Shown here: one piece after another, positions 5,073-7,860 of the stretch
Position numbering within the stretch: the stretch's first letter is position 1
Layout of the letters: the number at the start of each line of letters is the position of its first letter
Assembly: GCA_018644745.1 (NCBI GenBank)
Contig: JABGPX010000276.1
Span: forward strand, 1 to 7,860
DNA from: Spirochaetales bacterium
GTDB lineage: Bacteria > Spirochaetota > Spirochaetia > ARS1246
Length of the DNA stretch: 7,860 nucleotides
Reading direction: 5' to 3'
Position numbers and translations under genes: made by a program
The notes under the pieces: model-generated
What the model was told of the DNA's origin: nothing
The model's input: the letters and a program-made list of their open reading frames with translations, nothing else
Databases searched by the model: none

Positions 5073-7480
5073 GTTCACTTCTATTTCCAACTGACATTCC
5101 GGAGCGGAAAGTGTCGGAATTCTTTTCCAAGAGTTATGGCTGTCCTGTTTCTGGCATACGGTTTACCAGCGACAACCTTCCTGCCAGAGGAGTACCCTTG
5201 GGGGGGATAGGTACCGGGTGTATCGATCTTGAAGCAGACGGCACGTTTGGTCAGTGTTCGATCTTCAATTCGCTAAAACCGCGGAGAGGTCAGCTCAATC
5301 TTCCTTTTTTGGGTCTCACCGTTGGGCGATCAACCTGGCTGTTATCAACGCTGCCTGTCAAAGGTTATGAAGCTTCGGAGTTCTATGATCCTGCTGCAGC
5401 AAAAGTAACGCCGGTATTCAACCAACCGACAAGAATCCACTACTTCGGACATTATCCGGTCGTAGACGCCGAGTTCGAGCTGGATTGCCCGGTTAGCGTG
5501 GGGCTGCGTTCATGGTCGCCATTTATTCTCGGAGACACAGAGGTTTCGAATACTCCGGCCGCCGTCTTCGAAGTAAACCTGCGAAATACCACTGAGAACC
5601 CACAAGCCGGCAAGGTCCTCTTTTCGTTCCCCGGACCATCTCCCGAGGAAACTCTCGGCAACGGCCACTTCACAAGACGAAAGGTTCAGGGCGGTTTTTC
5701 CGGAGCGGTAGTAACTAATGATGCCGGACCCGGTTACGCTCTTGGCGTTGTTTGGAAAGACAATAACAGCTATGACATGAAGGGCTTGGGTACGGACTCG
5801 ACGCTGCAGATTGGCGGAGAGTTAGGCATGGACGGAGGAGCCTGGTCTCGTGCCGGAGCACGCGAGGCCAACCCCTTCTCGATGCTGACGGTGGATCTTC
5901 CGGAGAATGTGAACCAGCCGGGCGTGTCGGTTAGAGTCTCTTACAATCTAGAGCCCGGCGAAGATCGGACTATCCGCTATGTACTTGCCTGGTACGCCCC
6001 TGAGTGGAAGGCTGGTGGAAGACCTGAAGCCGGCGGGAACAGCTTCTATCACAAGTATGCGGAGCGATTCGCGGGTCCCAGGGAGGTTGCGGAGTTCGTG
6101 GCGCAGAATCACGAACTTTTGCTGAAACGTATTATTGCATGGCAAGAAGTCATCTACTCGGAAGATCAATTGCCCCCCTTTCTTCGCGATTACCTCGTAA
6201 ACATTTTATATCTGCAGCCTGAGGTCACCATGTGGGCTCAGGCACTGCCGCCTATCGGAGACTGGTGCAGGCAGAAGGACGGGTTATATTTTTTTAATAA
6301 CTGTGCTAACTCGTACCCGATTACCGCATCCATGTCAGACAACTACACTTCGGAATTTCCTCAGGCTATGTTCTTTCCAGACTTGATCCGTTCGGTTATC
6401 CGCGGATATAAGGCCTACCAGTTCCCAAGCGGTGCGGCTCCATGGGCATTCGGCGGTCTGACAAACCGAACAGGGGTGTGTGAAATTACTAAGCCGACAC
6501 CGGGATACCAGACCGTGACCAACGGCACCTGGCTCGCGGCGGCGGTTGACAGGTTATGGAACTCGACGGGCGACGACACGGTGATTCAGGAGTTCTATCC
6601 CATGATCAAGAAGAATGTGGAGTTCACGATGGGTCTAAATCGCGGACCAGATGGCGTCGCGAGTATGCCGGACAGGATTGTAAGCGCCGAGTTCCCAATG
6701 GGAGAGCGGGAAACCGAGTGGTTTGAGATGAACGGGTGGTATGGGATTGTGACGCATATAGCCGGGGCACGCATAGCCCAATTGAACGTCGCGATTCGGA
6801 TGGCGGATTTGGCGGGCGATACCGAGTTTGCGCTCAAATGCCGTGACTGGAGAGAACAAGCGAGTAACACGATAGAGGACAACATGTGGGAAGATAACCG
6901 CTACCTGACCTACCTGGATAAAGAAAATGACTTGAGATCCGATGTGGTCTTTGCTAATACGTTTGACGGCGAAACACTGACGATCCTGGAAGGTCTTCCG
7001 CCAGTTTTCAAAAAGGAGAGACGGAAGAAAATGCTTGAGACCATCAAGCGGTTGAACCTAAAAGGCGATTTCTTTGCTCCAATCCTTTATGTTACCCCTG
7101 AAGGGGAACCGGTCAGGAGCGGGGTAGAGAATGACTCGGAGGTCAATTGGGCTTACGATGAGTACGACTTCCGGCTTTATGTAGTTATCTTTTTTCTCAT
7201 CCAGCTGATCGATAATGGTGATTCAGAGATGGCGTTGGACATTGTTCAGAAGTACTACCAGAAAGTGATATGCGAAAAGGGATTGTCGTGGTGTAATCCC
7301 GAGCACACTGAAGGCAAGGAGATGATACCTTTCAACTTCGAGGACGTTCACAACTCGCTGATATGGGCGATGCCGGTGGCACTCATTGACGGCAACATTA
7401 GGACGTCGTGTTCGCCGGGAGGATTTGTCTACCGGATAAAGGAAGCTGCCAAGAGCCATATGATCCGGGCAATGGAGTAA
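5069..7480 (+). CDS. DUF608/GH116-family protein, copy 2, lacking the expected nucleophile Glu
   Basis: This 803-residue paralogue of the leftward GH116 protein has the same layout: N-terminal beta-sandwich (GVPLGGIGTGCIDLE at 41-55, IHYFGHYPVVD near 123-133, GLRSWSPFILGD near 145-156) and a C-terminal helical barrel. Resemblance is high in the N-terminal half and lower in the barrel. Between the shared anchors GDWC (397-400) and FFPD (435-438) the two proteins align without gaps, yet the nucleophile Glu of copy 1 corresponds to Ala420 (ITASMSDN). Asp424 or Glu429 could in principle take over. Glu553 in WFEMNG aligns without gaps to Glu559 of copy 1, the presumed acid/base position, with His563 ten residues later in both. 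NPE at 743-745 may match the TPE sugar-binding motif of characterised enzymes. No signal peptide is visible. It may be an enzyme with changed chemistry or substrate, or a non-hydrolytic partner. The gene is intact, with no sign of decay. Confidence 0.85.
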   Translation: MSSLLFPTDIPERKVSEFFSKSYGCPVSGIRFTSDNLPARGVPLGGIGTGCIDLEADGTFGQCSIFNSLKPRRGQLNLPFLGLTVGRSTWLLSTLPVKGYEASEFYDPAAAKVTPVFNQPTRIHYFGHYPVVDAEFELDCPVSVGLRSWSPFILGDTEVSNTPAAVFEVNLRNTTENPQAGKVLFSFPGPSPEETLGNGHFTRRKVQGGFSGAVVTNDAGPGYALGVVWKDNNSYDMKGLGTDSTLQIGGELGMDGGAWSRAGAREANPFSMLTVDLPENVNQPGVSVRVSYNLEPGEDRTIRYVLAWYAPEWKAGGRPEAGGNSFYHKYAERFAGPREVAEFVAQNHELLLKRIIAWQEVIYSEDQLPPFLRDYLVNILYLQPEVTMWAQALPPIGDWCRQKDGLYFFNNCANSYPITASMSDNYTSEFPQAMFFPDLIRSVIRGYKAYQFPSGAAPWAFGGLTNRTGVCEITKPTPGYQTVTNGTWLAAAVDRLWNSTGDDTVIQEFYPMIKKNVEFTMGLNRGPDGVASMPDRIVSAEFPMGERETEWFEMNGWYGIVTHIAGARIAQLNVAIRMADLAGDTEFALKCRDWREQASNTIEDNMWEDNRYLTYLDKENDLRSDVVFANTFDGETLTILEGLPPVFKKERRKKMLETIKRLNLKGDFFAPILYVTPEGEPVRSGVENDSEVNWAYDEYDFRLYVVIFFLIQLIDNGDSEMALDIVQKYYQKVICEKGLSWCNPEHTEGKEMIPFNFEDVHNSLIWAMPVALIDGNIRTSCSPGGFVYRIKEAAKSHMIRAME

Positions 7481-7486
7481 TAAATT

Positions 7487-7860
7487 CTACTCGCGTTCAC
7501 GCAGAGCTTGTCCTATTTGGCGCAGCACCGATTGCTCCTCCGGGTGGATATCACCGAATGATCTGGGTCCTACGTTGAGCATGAAAACCCCATTAACGTT
7601 TATTAGCTTGTTGTAAGCTTTTACAATTTGATCGGCGGATTTTACGGAGTGCTGCCATGGCTGATAGGACCAGCCTGCGTTGAGATTCCACCAGCTCACG
7701 CAGGGCAGATTGCCTATTTCGGTGGTGTTGTCCACAGCCGTGCTCTCCCCCGGTAGATCTTCCTCCCAGACCTGGTAGTCTTCTCCTTTGAGGGGAAGAA
7801 CGTGGGTATTGTTTGTGATTACAGCGTCGGGCTGCAGCTCGTGGATCAGGTCGTAAGTTC
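7487..7860 (-). CDS. GH29 alpha-L-fucosidase, C-terminal end of catalytic domain (5' end outside window)
   Basis: The minus-strand frame stays open from the right edge of the window to the TAG at 7487-7489, giving about 124 residues. It continues upstream of the GTG at 7735, so that codon (Val) is internal and not the start. The visible part reads LIHELQPDAVITNN, then GEDYQVWEEDLPG, then a Trp-rich SWWNLNAGWSY segment, KSADQIVKAYNKLINVNG and MLNVGPRSFGDIHPEEQ, ending with LRQIGQAL. This is the order of blocks in GH29 alpha-L-fucosidases after the nucleophile (LQPDAVINNR, GD(F/Y)-TPE, SWGY, KS--ELI--LVD-VSKNGNLLLNVGP--DG-I). The nucleophile Asp itself lies beyond the window. The protein ends right after the catalytic domain, without a C-terminal accessory domain. 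It releases L-fucose, or a related sugar, from glycans. Its stop is 6 nt from that of GH116 copy 2 on the opposite strand. Confidence 0.85.
   Translation of the reverse strand, partial: TYDLIHELQPDAVITNNTHVLPLKGEDYQVWEEDLPGESTAVDNTTEIGNLPCVSWWNLNAGWSYQPWQHSVKSADQIVKAYNKLINVNGVFMLNVGPRSFGDIHPEEQSVLRQIGQALRERE

Noticed and set aside
7733..7735. GTG at 7735 as the start of a small 82-residue minus-strand gene
   Set aside because: The same frame is open to the window edge and the upstream residues (QPDAVITNN, GEDYQVWEEDLPG) belong to the GH29 domain, so this is an internal valine codon.
1..7860. tRNA, rRNA, CRISPR array, transposase or attachment-site signals
   Set aside because: I found no cloverleaf-like segments, regularly spaced repeats, transposase-like proteins or terminal inverted repeats. 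Nearly all the window is covered by the six genes described.

Overview
The window is a carbohydrate-utilisation segment of a bacterial chromosome. The bacterial calls rest on Shine-Dalgarno sites, a sigma70-type promoter, an intrinsic terminator, an ABC-type sugar-binding protein and a LacI-type operator. Base composition is moderate, with an AT-rich divergent promoter region. The lineage cannot be fixed from the sequence. A solute-binding protein of this kind next to DUF608/GH116 and GH29 enzymes would fit a Firmicute, a spirochaete or another glycan-degrading anaerobe, but that is only a guess.

Layout, left to right. The 3' end of an extracellular sugar-binding lipoprotein gene (+) is closed by a strong intrinsic terminator. 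Facing it is a leftward two-gene operon (-): a RhaT-like sugar:proton symporter followed after about 20 nt by a cytoplasmic DUF608/GH116 glycoside hydrolase. A short AT-rich divergent regulatory region (about 4120-4268) carries a perfect 14-bp LacI/PurR-type palindrome between overlapping divergent promoter elements. A rightward operon (+) then encodes a metallo-beta-lactamase-fold hydrolase translationally coupled (ATGA) to a second DUF608/GH116 protein. The window ends with the 3' part of a convergent GH29 alpha-L-fucosidase gene (-), whose stop codon lies 6 nt from that of the second GH116 gene.

The genes read as one import-and-cleave module. A glycoside enters through the RhaT-like symporter and possibly the ABC transporter of the partial first gene. 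It is then cut in the cytoplasm by the GH116-type enzymes, which show no signal peptide. The RhaT-like carrier and the fucosidase suggest 6-deoxyhexose (rhamnose or fucose) glycosides, but this is inference. A LacI-family repressor, not encoded here, probably controls both divergent operons through the single operator.

The most notable observation is that the two GH116 paralogues, which align without gaps around the active site, differ at the expected nucleophile. The left protein has Glu435. The right protein has Ala420 at the matching position. Both carry Glu where characterised GH116 enzymes use an acid/base Asp. The right protein may therefore work by another mechanism, act on another substrate, or be a non-hydrolytic partner, and it is coupled to a metallohydrolase with a full set of metal ligands.
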